This document shows positions 15,894 through 25,578 of a stretch of DNA of 64,000 bases, piece after piece; within the stretch, counting starts at the first letter, position 1; each line of letters begins with the position of its first letter. The position numbers and the translations under genes were made by a program. The DNA lies in the NCBI GenBank assembly GCA_964621615.1, contig CAZUMW010000001.1:1-64000 (forward strand), in the 5' to 3' direction. The notes beneath the pieces are model-generated. The model was not told the DNA's origin and did not search any database. It saw only the letters and a program-made list of their open reading frames with translations. The stretch is from CAZUMW01 sp964621615 (GTDB taxonomy: Bacteria > Desulfobacterota > WTBG01 > CAIYCZ01 > CAIRTM01).

Positions 15894-17636
15894 ATGGGAC
15901 GCAAGCCCAAGATGGAACAGGTTAAACAGCTTATCGATATTGGTAAGGAAAAGGGCTTTCTCACTTATGATGAGGTCAATGATGTTTTGCCTCCGGATAT
16001 GGTTTCCCCTGACCAGATAGACGAGCTGATGCTGATGTTTGGTGAGATGGACATAGAAATTGTTGACTCAAGCCAGAATGTCCGGCTGCAGCAGCGCAAG
16101 GTGGCCAAGATAAGTGCGGAAGAAGAGGAGGACAAAGACCTCTACGGAAAAATAAATGATCCCGTGCGCATGTATTTGAAGGAGATGGGCTCCGTGGCGC
16201 TTCTGTCGCGGGAGGAGGAGGTTGAAATCGCAAAGCGCATCGAGGAGGGCGAAGGCCAGATTCTTGATGTTGTGCTCAACTCCCCGATTACGATCTATGA
16301 GCTTATGAGCATATCGGATAAGGTCAGTGAGGGAACTGTCGCGATAAGCGATGTGATTAAAGACCTCGAGGACGTTGACGGTGAAATAGACGAGGAAAAA
16401 TATATTGATGAGTTTGTGGGGCAGGTCGAGGATATAAAAAAGCTGTACTATGAAAATGAAAAAATAACAACCCGGCTTGCAACCAAAAAAGAGCTGAGCG
16501 ACAGCAGAAAGAATGTTTTGCGCAAGCAGGTTGAGAAGAACAGGGAGGCGCTGCTGGCGCTTTTGCGCTCCATCCACCTTCGCAAAAAGCACGTTGAGCG
16601 CATTGTGCTGCACCTTCGAAACCTGCTGCTGCAGGTCAGGCAGCATGAAAAAAACATAGCCGTGTGCTGCGGTCAGGTTAAGCTTGATCCGACCGAGATA
16701 CGCCGCCTGATCCGGCAGGCAAAGGACAACAGGAACGAGCAGCGCAAAGTCAAGCGCAAGTTCGGCATCAGCGTTGATGAGCTTAAAGAGCTGGATCGGG
16801 AGATCAGGGTATACACTAAACAGATTCGCGAAGTGGAGAAAAAATCCGATTTGTCGGTTGCGGGCCTGAAAGCGGCGATTGACCGCATCGATCACGGCGA
16901 CAAAAAGGCAAAAATAGCGAAAGACGAGCTGGTGCGCTCAAATCTGCGCCTGGTGGTGAGCCTTGCCAAAAAATACACCAACCGCGGCCTGCAGTTTCTT
17001 GATCTGATCCAGGAGGGCAATATCGGGCTTATCAAAGCGGTTGAAAAATTTGAATATCAGCGCGGATATAAGTTCAGCACGTACGCTACCTGGTGGATAC
17101 GCCAGGCCATTACCCGGGCTATTGCCGATCAGGCCCGCACCATCCGGATTCCGGTGCATATGATTGAAACCATAAACAAGCTGATCAGAACCTCCCGGTA
17201 TCTGGTGCAGGAAAACGGGCGTGAGCCAGCCCCTGAGGAAATTGCCGAAAAGATGGAGCTGCCGCTTGAAAAAGTGAGAAAAATACTTAAAATAGCCAAG
17301 GAGCCGATTTCTCTGGAAACGCCTATCGGCGAAGAGGAAGACAGCCATCTCGGTGATTTTATCGAGGATAAAAGCGTTTCCAATCCCATGGAGTCGGTCA
17401 CGCACAAAAACCTGTCCGAGCAGACGCGCGGCGTGCTTGCCACGCTGACCCCCCGGGAGGAAAAAGTGCTGCGCCTGCGGTTCGGCATTTCTGAAAAGGC
17501 CGACCATACGCTCGAGGAAGTCGGTAAGGACTTTGATGTAACGCGGGAGCGCATCAGGCAGATCGAGGCCAAGGCACTTCGCAAGCTTCGCCACCCGATA
17601 CGGAACAAGAAGCTGAAAAGTTTTGTTGAATATTAA
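15894..17636 (+). CDS. rpoD: RNA polymerase primary sigma factor
   Basis: A 580-residue sigma70. Region 1.1 is present at the N-terminus (QVKQLIDIGKEKGFLTYDEV). Region 1.2 has DPVRMYLKEMGSVALLSREEE, followed by a charged non-conserved region. Region 2 has NLRLVVSLAKKYTNRGLQF and FSTYATWWIRQAITRAI (the -10 recognition helix), and region 4.2 has VTRERIRQIEAKALRKLR (the -35 helix). A good AGGAGAG precedes the ATG. It closes the macromolecular synthesis operon and is followed 28 bases later by a tRNA-Met gene. Confidence 0.96.
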   Translation: MGRKPKMEQVKQLIDIGKEKGFLTYDEVNDVLPPDMVSPDQIDELMLMFGEMDIEIVDSSQNVRLQQRKVAKISAEEEEDKDLYGKINDPVRMYLKEMGSVALLSREEEVEIAKRIEEGEGQILDVVLNSPITIYELMSISDKVSEGTVAISDVIKDLEDVDGEIDEEKYIDEFVGQVEDIKKLYYENEKITTRLATKKELSDSRKNVLRKQVEKNREALLALLRSIHLRKKHVERIVLHLRNLLLQVRQHEKNIAVCCGQVKLDPTEIRRLIRQAKDNRNEQRKVKRKFGISVDELKELDREIRVYTKQIREVEKKSDLSVAGLKAAIDRIDHGDKKAKIAKDELVRSNLRLVVSLAKKYTNRGLQFLDLIQEGNIGLIKAVEKFEYQRGYKFSTYATWWIRQAITRAIADQARTIRIPVHMIETINKLIRTSRYLVQENGREPAPEEIAEKMELPLEKVRKILKIAKEPISLETPIGEEEDSHLGDFIEDKSVSNPMESVTHKNLSEQTRGVLATLTPREEKVLRLRFGISEKADHTLEEVGKDFDVTRERIRQIEAKALRKLRHPIRNKKLKSFVEY

Positions 17637-17664
17637 TGAATCGTTATTAAAAGCAGACAGAAGT

Positions 17665-17740
17665 GGGCTCATAGCTCAGCTGGTAGAGCTCCCGGCTCAT
17701 AACCGGATGGTCCCAGGTTCGACCCCTGGTGAGCCCACCA
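17665..17740 (+). tRNA. tRNA-Met (anticodon CAT)
   Basis: The acceptor stem GGGCTCA (17665-17671) pairs with TGAGCCC (17730-17736), followed by A and an encoded CCA. The D arm is GCTC/GAGC, the anticodon loop CTCATAA has CAT at 17698-17700, and the T arm is CCAGG-TTCGACC-CCTGG. Elongator Met is most likely; a tRNA-Ile with a modified CAT anticodon cannot be excluded without tools. The first pair of the anticodon stem is a C-A mismatch. Confidence 0.93.
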
Positions 17741-17802
17741 CCGATTAATTCCTATGGATGCACTGAACAAAAATAAGATTTGTAAAAGCGGCTGCCGACA
17801 GC

Positions 17803-17839
17803 AAAAAATGCACCCCCTAATGGTGGGTGCATTTTTTTT
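17803..17839 (+). terminator. Terminator after rpoD/tRNA-Met
   Basis: AAAATGCACCC pairs with GGGTGCATTTT around a 9-base loop, followed by a run of T. This is a strong intrinsic terminator that closes the rpsU-dnaG-rpoD-tRNA transcript and separates it from the gene at 17883. Confidence 0.85.
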
Positions 17840-17882
17840 GCCTGCGCGCGGCCGTGTGTAACCCGTATTCAAGGAGGATGGT

Positions 17883-18617
17883 GTGAAGGATCAGCTCAAG
17901 CTACTGTATGAAATCCAGAAAATCGACACGAGCATCGATCGCTCACAAGCAATGCAGCGCAAATATGAACAGCAGATCGAGGAAATCGAGGCACAGCGCG
18001 CCCGCGAGGCCGAGGTGCTGACCAGCTCTCAGGAGCGGCTGCAGGCCGCTACAAAGGAGCATGCGGCCCACGAGACGGCGCTCAAGGGAATCGAGGACCA
18101 GAAGAAAAAAATTGAAGACAAGCTCCATGCCATTAAAACAAACAAGGAATATCAGGCTGCGCTGCAGGAAATCGAAACGATTAAGCAGAAAATCGGCGGC
18201 AAGGAGGACGAAATAATAACGGCCATCGATGCCATTGAAGCGGCAAAAGAGGACGTGAAGCAGGCAGAAGCATCAGTAAGTGAAATCACCGCCCGGTCGG
18301 AAGAAAAAAAAGAGCACATCGAGCATACCCTGAAAGAATATCTGGCCTACATTGAAAATGAAAAGCAAAGACGTGAGCAAATCGTTTCACAGGTTGAAGC
18401 CGATCTGCTGCAAAGCTATCAGAAGCTCAAAGCAGCACATAAAGGAGTTGCTGTCGCCCTTGCCGACAATGAGCAGTGTATGGGGTGCAGCATGAAAATC
18501 CCGCCGCAGATTTACAACGAGGTGGTTCTGGGTGAAAAGCTCATTATCTGTCCTCATTGCAGGCGCATTCTTTTTGTAGACAGAGAAGAAAAGCAGCAGG
18601 AGGCCCAGGGAGCATAG
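17883..18617 (+). CDS. Zinc-ribbon coiled-coil protein (DUF164 family)
   Basis: A 244-residue protein with about 175 residues of charged coiled coil followed by a C4 zinc ribbon: NEQCMGCSMKIPP and ICPHCRRILF supply two CxxC pairs. This is the C4-type zinc-ribbon family found in many bacteria, often beside RNase HI or Nif3-like genes; its role is not settled, with nucleic-acid binding proposed. The GTG start at 17883 follows AAGGAGG at 17871-17877. It is read with rnhA 51 bases downstream. Confidence 0.85.
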   Translation: MKDQLKLLYEIQKIDTSIDRSQAMQRKYEQQIEEIEAQRAREAEVLTSSQERLQAATKEHAAHETALKGIEDQKKKIEDKLHAIKTNKEYQAALQEIETIKQKIGGKEDEIITAIDAIEAAKEDVKQAEASVSEITARSEEKKEHIEHTLKEYLAYIENEKQRREQIVSQVEADLLQSYQKLKAAHKGVAVALADNEQCMGCSMKIPPQIYNEVVLGEKLIICPHCRRILFVDREEKQQEAQGA

Positions 18618-18668
18618 CACGGGCCCCGATTCCTTTAAACCCTTGTTGAACGGGACGGATAGCGCGGT

Positions 18669-19085
18669 ATGAAGCACCTGTGCATTTACACCGATGGTGC
18701 CGCACGCGGGAATCCCGGCCAGGCCGGCGCGGGGGTTCACATCACCAACAGCTCCGGCACGCTGATCGAGAAAAGTTTTTACCTCGGGACCGCAACCAAT
18801 AATGCAGCCGAGTACACCGCTGCAATACTGGGGCTTAAAGAGGCCCGCCGGCTGAACCCGGATCGCATTTCGCTGTTTCTTGATTCAGAGCTTGTCGTCA
18901 GGCAGATAAACGGCCAGTACCGTGTCAAAAATGCTGCACTCAGGCCTCTGTGGGAGGCCATGCAGGATCTCCTGACATCGTTTCCCTCCTATGAGGTATC
19001 GCACATACCCCGCAAGCAAAACGCTGTCGCCGACCGCCTTGCAAATGAAGGCATAGACGCGCACCTTTGTAACTCCTCGCGCTGA
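18669..19085 (+). CDS. Ribonuclease HI family protein
   Basis: A 138-residue RNase H fold enzyme that cuts RNA in RNA-DNA hybrids. The four catalytic acidic positions are visible: Asp in IYTDGAARGNPG, Glu in NNAAEYTAAILGL, Asp in LFLDSELVV and Asp in NAVADRLANEG. It has the shorter bacterial/archaeal-type form without the basic protrusion of E. coli RnhA. Followed by mutS after 104 bases. Confidence 0.9.
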   Translation: MKHLCIYTDGAARGNPGQAGAGVHITNSSGTLIEKSFYLGTATNNAAEYTAAILGLKEARRLNPDRISLFLDSELVVRQINGQYRVKNAALRPLWEAMQDLLTSFPSYEVSHIPRKQNAVADRLANEGIDAHLCNSSR

Positions 19086-19189
19086 GAATTACCGGCGCTG
19101 TTTTATTCACGCCTTGGTTTTGCCGTATACATATGATATTATTTTTCTTTATTCCGTCATGATTTTTTCTTGCAGGGGACATTTTTGCC

Positions 19190-21862
19190 ATGACATTGAC
19201 ACCCATGCTTCGGCAGTACCGGGAGATCCGGTCGAAGCTGTCCGCTGACACCATTCTGTTTTTCCGGCTGGGCGATTTTTATGAAATGTTTTTTGATGAT
19301 GCAAAGCGCGCATCATCGCTTCTGGACATAACCCTGACAGCACGGGACGGCGGCAAAAACACCAAGGTGCCCATGTGCGGTGTTCCATATCATGCGGCCC
19401 AGGGATACATTAACCGCCTCACGCGCGAAGGCCTTCGGGTTGCCGTGTGCGAGCAGGCAGAGGATGCCCAGGCGGCAAAAGGGCTGGTAAAGCGCGAAAT
19501 CGTACGGATCGTTTCTCCGGCGACAAACCTTGAAGACACCCCCGATGCCGCCGATGATCGAAGCTATATTGCTGCACTGTACAGGGAGACAAATATCTGG
19601 GGCTGCTCATTTCTGGATCTCGGAACCGGCGATTTCAGGATCGGCGAGTTTGACAATCCTCAGGAGCTTGAAAGCGAGCTGCTACGGCTGCGGCCGCGCG
19701 AATGCGTCCTGCCGCAGAATGCCGATTTGAAGGGGCTGGAGCATTTTTTTGCAGAGTGCCGCCCGACACAAAACACCTATGAGCCCTGGGTGTTTGATGC
19801 AGATGATGCCCGCAAAAGAATACAGGAGCAGTTTTGCACTTTTTCGCTGAAGAGCTTCGGCATCGAGGATTTCACTGCGGGCATATCCTGTGCCGGGGCG
19901 GTTCTCTATTATCTGCGCGACAACATGTATTCGTCGCTTGAGCATCTGAAACACCCGGTGAGCATTCAGCATCAGACGTTTATGCGGCTTGACCGCCAGA
20001 CCATTTCAAATCTTGAGATTGTCCACCCTGCCGGCTCACACAGGCGCGCGCCGGCTCTCTACAGCATACTGAACAAAACCTGCACCCCAATGGGGGGGCG
20101 GACCCTCAGCGAGTGGCTCACCCGGCCGCTTATCGATGCGGGGCTGATCGGTGAGCGGCTCGATGCGGTTGAGGCCTTTGTGAACAGCAGAGAGGTGCTG
20201 GAGAAGACCTGCCGGTGCATGGAAAGAATTAAAGACATTGAGCGCCTGCTTGCCCGGATAACCTGCGGATCCCCCTCTCCACGCGACATTGTAGCCCTTG
20301 GCGTTTCTCTGCAGTGTATACCGGACCTTAAGGCTTCATTATCCGGGCTTTCCTCTCCGCTTATCAAACAGCAGCACGCCAGCCTGTGCGAGCTGCGCGA
20401 CCTTGCAGAAACAATAGAGCGCGCGTTTATCGACCAGCCGCCCCCCGGCGTTCGCGACGGGGGATTTGTCAGGTCCGGCTACAGCGGCGAGCTGGACGAG
20501 CTTCGCTCTGTATCAAAAAATGCCCGCACCCTGATAGCCGATCTGCAGCGGCGCGAAGCGGAAAAAACGGGCATCAAATCACTGAAAATAAAATACAACA
20601 AAGTGTTCGGCTACTATATTGAAGTCACAAAGCCGAATCTGCATCTTGTGCCGGATTACTATATACGAAAGCAGACGCTTGTCAACGCGGAGCGGTTCAT
20701 CATTGAAGAGCTTGCCGAGTGCGAGAGCAAGATACGAGGTGCCGAGCAGAAGGCCTGCGAGCTTGAGCAGGAGATATTTGAGCAGGTGCGCAGCCTGGTG
20801 CGGCAGTCAATCATCGACATTCAGCAAACCGCACAGGCGGTCGGCGTTATCGATGCGCTGTGCTCTCTTGGAGCTGCCGCCGGGCAATACGGCTATTGCA
20901 AGCCGGAGGTGAACGCAGGCTCGTCCATGTATGTATCCGGGGGGCGGCATCCGGTGGTCGAGCATACCCTTGCGGGTGAGGCATTTATAGATAACGACGT
21001 ATATCTGGATACCGGGGATGCGCAGCTGCTGATTATCACCGGACCGAACATGGCAGGCAAGTCGACGTTTATCCGGCAGGTTGCCCTAATCGCACTTATG
21101 GCTCAGGCGGGCTCATATGTGCCTGCGCGCATGGCGAAGCTGGGAGTCGTGGACCGCATATTTTCCCGAATAGGAGCCTCGGACAACCTTGCCCGTGGAG
21201 AAAGCACGTTTATGGTCGAAATGATCGAGACGGCGAACATTCTGCACAATGCGACGTCGAAGAGCCTTCTTGTTTTTGATGAAATCGGGCGCGGCACATC
21301 AACGTTCGACGGCATAAGCATTGCCTGGTCAGTGTGCGAGTTTCTTGCGCGGGATAATTTTCACCCCAAGTGCCTGTTTGCCACGCACTACCACGAGCTT
21401 ACCGAGCTTGCCGATCACCACCGGGGCATCCAGAATTTCAACATCACGGTAAAAGAGGTGGACGATAATATTCTGTTTCTGCGCAAAGTTGTGCCCGGGG
21501 GGGCAGACCGCAGCTACGGGATCCATGTGGGCAAGCTTGCCGGGCTGCCCCGTCAGATTATTCAGCGGGCGCGGGAGGTGCTGTTATGCCTTGAGGAGGA
21601 GCGTATAACAGAGGAGTCCATAAGCCAGATACTGCAAAAGAAAAAGCGGGAATCGTCGCTGTATGATTTGCCGCTGTTCAGGCCGCTCAAGGACCGTGCT
21701 GCGCCAGCAGCAGCGCAGCCGACCGTTAAAGAGCTGATTGAGCAGAGCCCGGTTTTTCAGGATATTCTGGCCGCAGATGTAAACACCATGACGCCTCTTG
21801 ATGCGCTGAACAAAGTAAACGAGTGGCGCCGGAAGCTTCATGAAGAAAGTGAAAGCGGCTGA
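19190..21862 (+). CDS. mutS: DNA mismatch repair ATPase MutS
   Basis: MutS recognises mismatches and small loops after replication. The 890-residue protein has the mismatch-reading N-terminus (GDFYEMFFDDA, with the Phe and Glu of the Phe-x-Glu motif), core and clamp domains, and the C-terminal ATPase with Walker A GPNMAGKSTFIRQ and Walker B FDEIGRGTSTFDG, then ATHYHELTEL. It is complete and of family length. mutL follows after 40 bases, giving a mutSL unit. Confidence 0.96.
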   Translation: MTLTPMLRQYREIRSKLSADTILFFRLGDFYEMFFDDAKRASSLLDITLTARDGGKNTKVPMCGVPYHAAQGYINRLTREGLRVAVCEQAEDAQAAKGLVKREIVRIVSPATNLEDTPDAADDRSYIAALYRETNIWGCSFLDLGTGDFRIGEFDNPQELESELLRLRPRECVLPQNADLKGLEHFFAECRPTQNTYEPWVFDADDARKRIQEQFCTFSLKSFGIEDFTAGISCAGAVLYYLRDNMYSSLEHLKHPVSIQHQTFMRLDRQTISNLEIVHPAGSHRRAPALYSILNKTCTPMGGRTLSEWLTRPLIDAGLIGERLDAVEAFVNSREVLEKTCRCMERIKDIERLLARITCGSPSPRDIVALGVSLQCIPDLKASLSGLSSPLIKQQHASLCELRDLAETIERAFIDQPPPGVRDGGFVRSGYSGELDELRSVSKNARTLIADLQRREAEKTGIKSLKIKYNKVFGYYIEVTKPNLHLVPDYYIRKQTLVNAERFIIEELAECESKIRGAEQKACELEQEIFEQVRSLVRQSIIDIQQTAQAVGVIDALCSLGAAAGQYGYCKPEVNAGSSMYVSGGRHPVVEHTLAGEAFIDNDVYLDTGDAQLLIITGPNMAGKSTFIRQVALIALMAQAGSYVPARMAKLGVVDRIFSRIGASDNLARGESTFMVEMIETANILHNATSKSLLVFDEIGRGTSTFDGISIAWSVCEFLARDNFHPKCLFATHYHELTELADHHRGIQNFNITVKEVDDNILFLRKVVPGGADRSYGIHVGKLAGLPRQIIQRAREVLLCLEEERITEESISQILQKKKRESSLYDLPLFRPLKDRAAPAAAQPTVKELIEQSPVFQDILAADVNTMTPLDALNKVNEWRRKLHEESESG

Positions 21863-21902
21863 GGCGCTCGGCTGGCTTTATGTGTAAAACAAGCGTGCAG
21901 CT

Positions 21903-23702
21903 ATGGGTTCAATTTACACTTTATCAGAACACGTCGCAAATAAAATAGCCGCAGGCGAGGTTGTCGAGCGGCCCGCATCCGTGGTGAAAGAGCTGGTGGA
22001 AAACAGCCTTGATGCCGGTGCCCGGTCTATAGCGGTAACGGTAAAGCACGGCGGAAAAAGCTTTATAAGCGTTTGCGACGACGGCTCAGGAATGGACAGC
22101 GAAGATGCACAGGCCTGCCTGCAGCGCCATGCGACAAGTAAAATTGAAACAATCGATGATATCGAAACAATTGCAACGCTGGGCTTCCGGGGCGAGGCCC
22201 TTCCAAGCATTGCATCGGTGTCGCGCGTGGCCATAACCACAAGGACGCGCGACGCCCAAACGGCAACGCGCGTCACGGTCAGCGGGGGCGCAATCGATGC
22301 GGTTACCGAGTGTGTCGCGCAGCCCGGCACTACAGTAGAGGTTGCCGATCTGTTTTTCAATATTCCGGCCCGGAGAAAATTTCTCAAATCACCTGCTGCT
22401 GAATATAATGCTATCGCCGAGGTTATGCATAACATGGCGCTTATGTGCAGCAGCGCCTCTTTTTCATTGAACCACAACGGAAAGGAAACGATGCGGTGCA
22501 GCGCCTGCGAAGGGCTCAGCGAGCGCGTCGCACAGCTTTCAGGAAGCGGGTATGCCCGTCAGATGTACGCGCTGTCTGTTGAGCACCGGGATCTGTCCAT
22601 TGATGGGCTCATCGGGATACCCGATAATGCGCGTGTCAACCGGACAGGCCAGAAATTGTTTATAAACGGGCGCCATGTGCACTCTCCCGCGCTCAGCATC
22701 GCTCTGGGAAGAGGCTATGAGGAGTTTCTGCCCCATCGCCGCTTCCCCACAGCGGTACTTTTTTTACGAATGGATCCTTCGTGGGTCGATGTGAATGTAC
22801 ATCCTGCAAAGCGCGAGGTTCGCCTGAAAACAGAGCGCTACGTTATGGAAATACTCACAAAAGCTGTCAGGGGCACACTGACGCGCTCCGGCATATACCC
22901 TGTGCAGGAGCCGGATCGCGGCGGCTCGCAGCAAAATCACTATTCTGACAGCAGCGCAGCTCAGGGGGAATTAACCTATGCTGCTCTCCGTGAGGCCGCT
23001 GCGCAGTGGAATGCCGGTGGAGTATCATCTGATTCCTGTTGTTTAAAAGAGGAGTCCGCAGCTGCAGAACGGCACGTCCGGCAGGAAGCGCTTTTTTGCT
23101 CCGGAAATGAGCCCCAGCCCTTTAGCCGCCTGCAGGTAGTCGGCCAGATTTTCGGAACCTATATCGTTGCGCAATCTGCAGAAGGAGTCATGCTGTTTGA
23201 TCAGCATGCTGCCCACGAGCGCATTGTATATGAAAAGCTGCTGTGCTCGTCAGAAGACAGCCCGCAGCGGTCCCAGAAGCTTGCATTTCCGGTAACCATC
23301 CAGCTGACTGCACGTGAGGAGGGGGTGATGGAATCCTTTCAGGATGAGCTCTGCCGGCTTGGTTTCGGCATAAATCCGCTCGGGGGCCGGATGTATTCGA
23401 TTGATGCTGTTCCAGTGAGCATGGGTGATGTTGAGGCTGACGCAGTTGTTAAAGATGCGCTTCATGAGATGCTTGAGCAGGAGGAGACAAAACCGTTTGC
23501 GCAGCGGAAAAAAGATCTGGCGGCCATACTGGCCTGCAAAACCCGCTCGATTAAGGGCGGCAGAGAGCTTACGCATCAGGAAATGGAACGTCTGCTTTCT
23601 ATGCTTGCCGAAGCTGAAAACCCCCACACCTGCCCGCACGGCAGGCCAACCTATATTGTAATATCCTGCCGGGAGCTTGAAAGAAAATTTCACAGGGCAT
23701 GA
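21903..23702 (+). CDS. mutL: DNA mismatch repair protein MutL
   Basis: MutL couples mismatch recognition to strand incision. The N-terminal GHKL ATPase has VVKELVENSLDAGA, DDGSGMD and GFRGEALPSIASV. The C-terminal dimer domain carries DQHAAHERIVYE, the DQHA(X)2E(X)4E metal-binding motif of endonuclease-type MutL. This MutL therefore probably nicks the daughter strand itself and does not need a MutH. It has 599 residues and ends 10 bases before the convergent chemoreceptor gene. Confidence 0.95.
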   Translation: MGSIYTLSEHVANKIAAGEVVERPASVVKELVENSLDAGARSIAVTVKHGGKSFISVCDDGSGMDSEDAQACLQRHATSKIETIDDIETIATLGFRGEALPSIASVSRVAITTRTRDAQTATRVTVSGGAIDAVTECVAQPGTTVEVADLFFNIPARRKFLKSPAAEYNAIAEVMHNMALMCSSASFSLNHNGKETMRCSACEGLSERVAQLSGSGYARQMYALSVEHRDLSIDGLIGIPDNARVNRTGQKLFINGRHVHSPALSIALGRGYEEFLPHRRFPTAVLFLRMDPSWVDVNVHPAKREVRLKTERYVMEILTKAVRGTLTRSGIYPVQEPDRGGSQQNHYSDSSAAQGELTYAALREAAAQWNAGGVSSDSCCLKEESAAAERHVRQEALFCSGNEPQPFSRLQVVGQIFGTYIVAQSAEGVMLFDQHAAHERIVYEKLLCSSEDSPQRSQKLAFPVTIQLTAREEGVMESFQDELCRLGFGINPLGGRMYSIDAVPVSMGDVEADAVVKDALHEMLEQEETKPFAQRKKDLAAILACKTRSIKGGRELTHQEMERLLSMLAEAENPHTCPHGRPTYIVISCRELERKFHRA

Positions 23703-23712
23703 CGCACGGCTG

Positions 23713-25278
23713 TCAGCCGGAGCGGTATTTTGCGGGCAGGAGCTCGCGCATGCGCTGCATGAGGCCTGCTGCGTCACTTCGGAGTGACTGTTTTGCTGTA
23801 TCTGAACGACGGGCCGGTGCGTCAGGCTGAATGCCCGCCGAGCGCCGCTGTCGCGATTCCCCGGCTATGTGAACGAGTATGCGGATCATTTTGTTCAGAT
23901 TCCTGGCGTGGGAGTCAAGGGTGTCGCTTGAGGAAACAAGCTCACCGGCGCCTGCGGCTGTGGATTGTGTAACCTGCTCCATGTGGGTAACCGCGGTGCT
24001 TATCTGATCGATGCCCTGAGCCTGCATGGTATTGGATTGGGAAACATTTTCCATAAGGCCGGTTGCACCCTGAATGCCCTCGATGATCTGTGCCTCGATG
24101 TCTTTTACCTCGCTGAGCACCTCGACGCCGTTTTCTGCGCTTTTCTGGGACTGTTGGATAAGATCAGCGGTGCTTCTGGATGCCTCCGCGCTTCGCTGCG
24201 CGAGGCTTCGGACCTCTTCCGCAACCACGGCGAACCCGCGACCGAATTCACCGGCCCTGGCTGCCTCCACGGCGGCGTTCAGCGCAAGCAGGTTTGTCTG
24301 AAAGGCGATTTCATCTATGGTTCTCATTATTTTGACGGTTTCTTCAGATGCCGTGCTGATCCGGGTGATTGCCACGTCCATGCGGGAAATAGCCTCGCGG
24401 CTTTTTTCGGCTGCGGCGCGTGAGCCGGAAAGCATGTCCGTTGCCTGCTGCGCGTCTGCAGCTGTTTTTTTAGCGGCAGCGGTCATTTCTTTTATTTGTG
24501 CCGATATCTCCTCCAAACTTGAGGCGTGCTTGTTTGAGGAATCGGCAATCTGGTGGCTGGTCTGGGACATGCTTTCAGATGCGCCCATTGCCTGGTCGGA
24601 ACCTTCTGTAAGCTGGCTGATGACGTTTCGCACCGGAGCGAGCATCGATTTTTTAACAAGAAAAAGAAGTACGAGCCCGATAACGATCCCGGCGACCGTG
24701 ACAGAGCCGACCGCCCACTGTATAACAAGATATCTTACCCTGAGGGACTGCGCGGCCTCGCTGCCCTGCTGCTGATACAATTTTTGAAGGGATTCAAGCG
24801 TTGTGATCAGCGTGCGGCAGGCGGGCAGGGTTTCTGAACGAAGCATTTGTGCGACCGATGATCCGGAAGCGGCGGTGCCTCCCTGCGCTTTGGCGGGCAG
24901 TGCGTCCTGAAAGCGCCTGTAATCCCGCTGCACCTGCTTTGCAAGGCCGGAGAACGCACGGGCTGTAACCAGTGAAAGATCCCGAACCGCATCGCTTTTT
25001 ATGAATGCTTCAAGCGTGTCGTCAGTAAAGGCGAGGCCCTTGGTTTCAGTCATCGTATTGTTTTCAATGGCGCGCTCTGCTGATTGCATATAGCTGTACA
25101 GAGAGGATATGCAGCTGCTTAGGGTATTGCTGTTCCTGTTTGCCGCTACCAGCTCACTGGTTTCTGCTTTCACCAGCGTGAGGTTGCGAAGAACGATAGA
25201 AGTGAGCAGCATGATAAGCACGATGAGAATGGAAAAACCCATATAGAGTTTTGTGCTGAGGCCTGTATCGGCAAACAT
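23713..25278 (-). CDS. Methyl-accepting chemotaxis protein
   Basis: A 521-residue chemoreceptor. TM1 lies at about residues 10-28, followed by a periplasmic sensor helix bundle, then TM2 at about 190-212 (VGSVTVAGIVIGLVLLFLV). The cytoplasmic part contains the conserved signalling hairpin EIAFQTNLLALNAAVEAARA followed by FAVVAEEVRSLAQRSA, which contacts CheA and CheW. Sensor ligand unknown. No che genes are in the window. It is convergent with mutL and has its own promoter (25352-25380). Confidence 0.93.
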   Translation of the reverse strand: MFADTGLSTKLYMGFSILIVLIMLLTSIVLRNLTLVKAETSELVAANRNSNTLSSCISSLYSYMQSAERAIENNTMTETKGLAFTDDTLEAFIKSDAVRDLSLVTARAFSGLAKQVQRDYRRFQDALPAKAQGGTAASGSSVAQMLRSETLPACRTLITTLESLQKLYQQQGSEAAQSLRVRYLVIQWAVGSVTVAGIVIGLVLLFLVKKSMLAPVRNVISQLTEGSDQAMGASESMSQTSHQIADSSNKHASSLEEISAQIKEMTAAAKKTAADAQQATDMLSGSRAAAEKSREAISRMDVAITRISTASEETVKIMRTIDEIAFQTNLLALNAAVEAARAGEFGRGFAVVAEEVRSLAQRSAEASRSTADLIQQSQKSAENGVEVLSEVKDIEAQIIEGIQGATGLMENVSQSNTMQAQGIDQISTAVTHMEQVTQSTAAGAGELVSSSDTLDSHARNLNKMIRILVHIAGESRQRRSAGIQPDAPARRSDTAKQSLRSDAAGLMQRMRELLPAKYRSG

Positions 25279-25351
25279 TTCGGATCCGCTCCCTGTTTCC
25301 GGCAGGGTAATTATGTATACGCTGCCTTCATTAATTAACTTTATTTGTAAA

Positions 25352-25380
25352 ACTATACCATTGATGCAGCCTTAAAACAA
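25352..25380 (-). promoter_or_regulatory. Candidate sigma70 promoter for the chemoreceptor
   Basis: Read on the minus strand: TTGTTT, 17 bases, then TATAGT, with about 75 bases of leader to the ATG at 25278. Confidence 0.45.
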
Positions 25381-25515
25381 CGCTGTTTTGGTAACAGGGC
25401 AGCGCTGCAAGAGCCTGCGCTCTGCGTGCCGGGAGCAATAGCCGCAGCGGATTTCTGTCAGGCGTATGCTGCACACATCATGTGTCTGTCCCGCGTTGCT
25501 CGAGCATATTTGCGG

Positions 25516-25544
25516 TTGACAGCGTGCTGCTCATACCCTATAGT
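25516..25544 (+). promoter_or_regulatory. Strong sigma70 promoter for the HDOD gene
   Basis: TTGACA (25516-25521), 17 bases, TATAGT (25539-25544), with the HDOD ATG 34 bases further on. It is the best consensus promoter in the window. The rest of 25279-25578 shows no gene. Confidence 0.7.
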
Positions 25545-25578
25545 GAACCCAGCATCGCACCTTTTGCAGGGGCAATAG

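Noticed and set aside
16068..16895. 275-residue frame antisense to rpoD
   Set aside because: It lies wholly inside a conserved sigma70 gene in the other strand and has no recognisable domain.
17669..17872. 67-residue minus frame over tRNA-Met
   Set aside because: It reads the complement of the tRNA gene and of the terminator.
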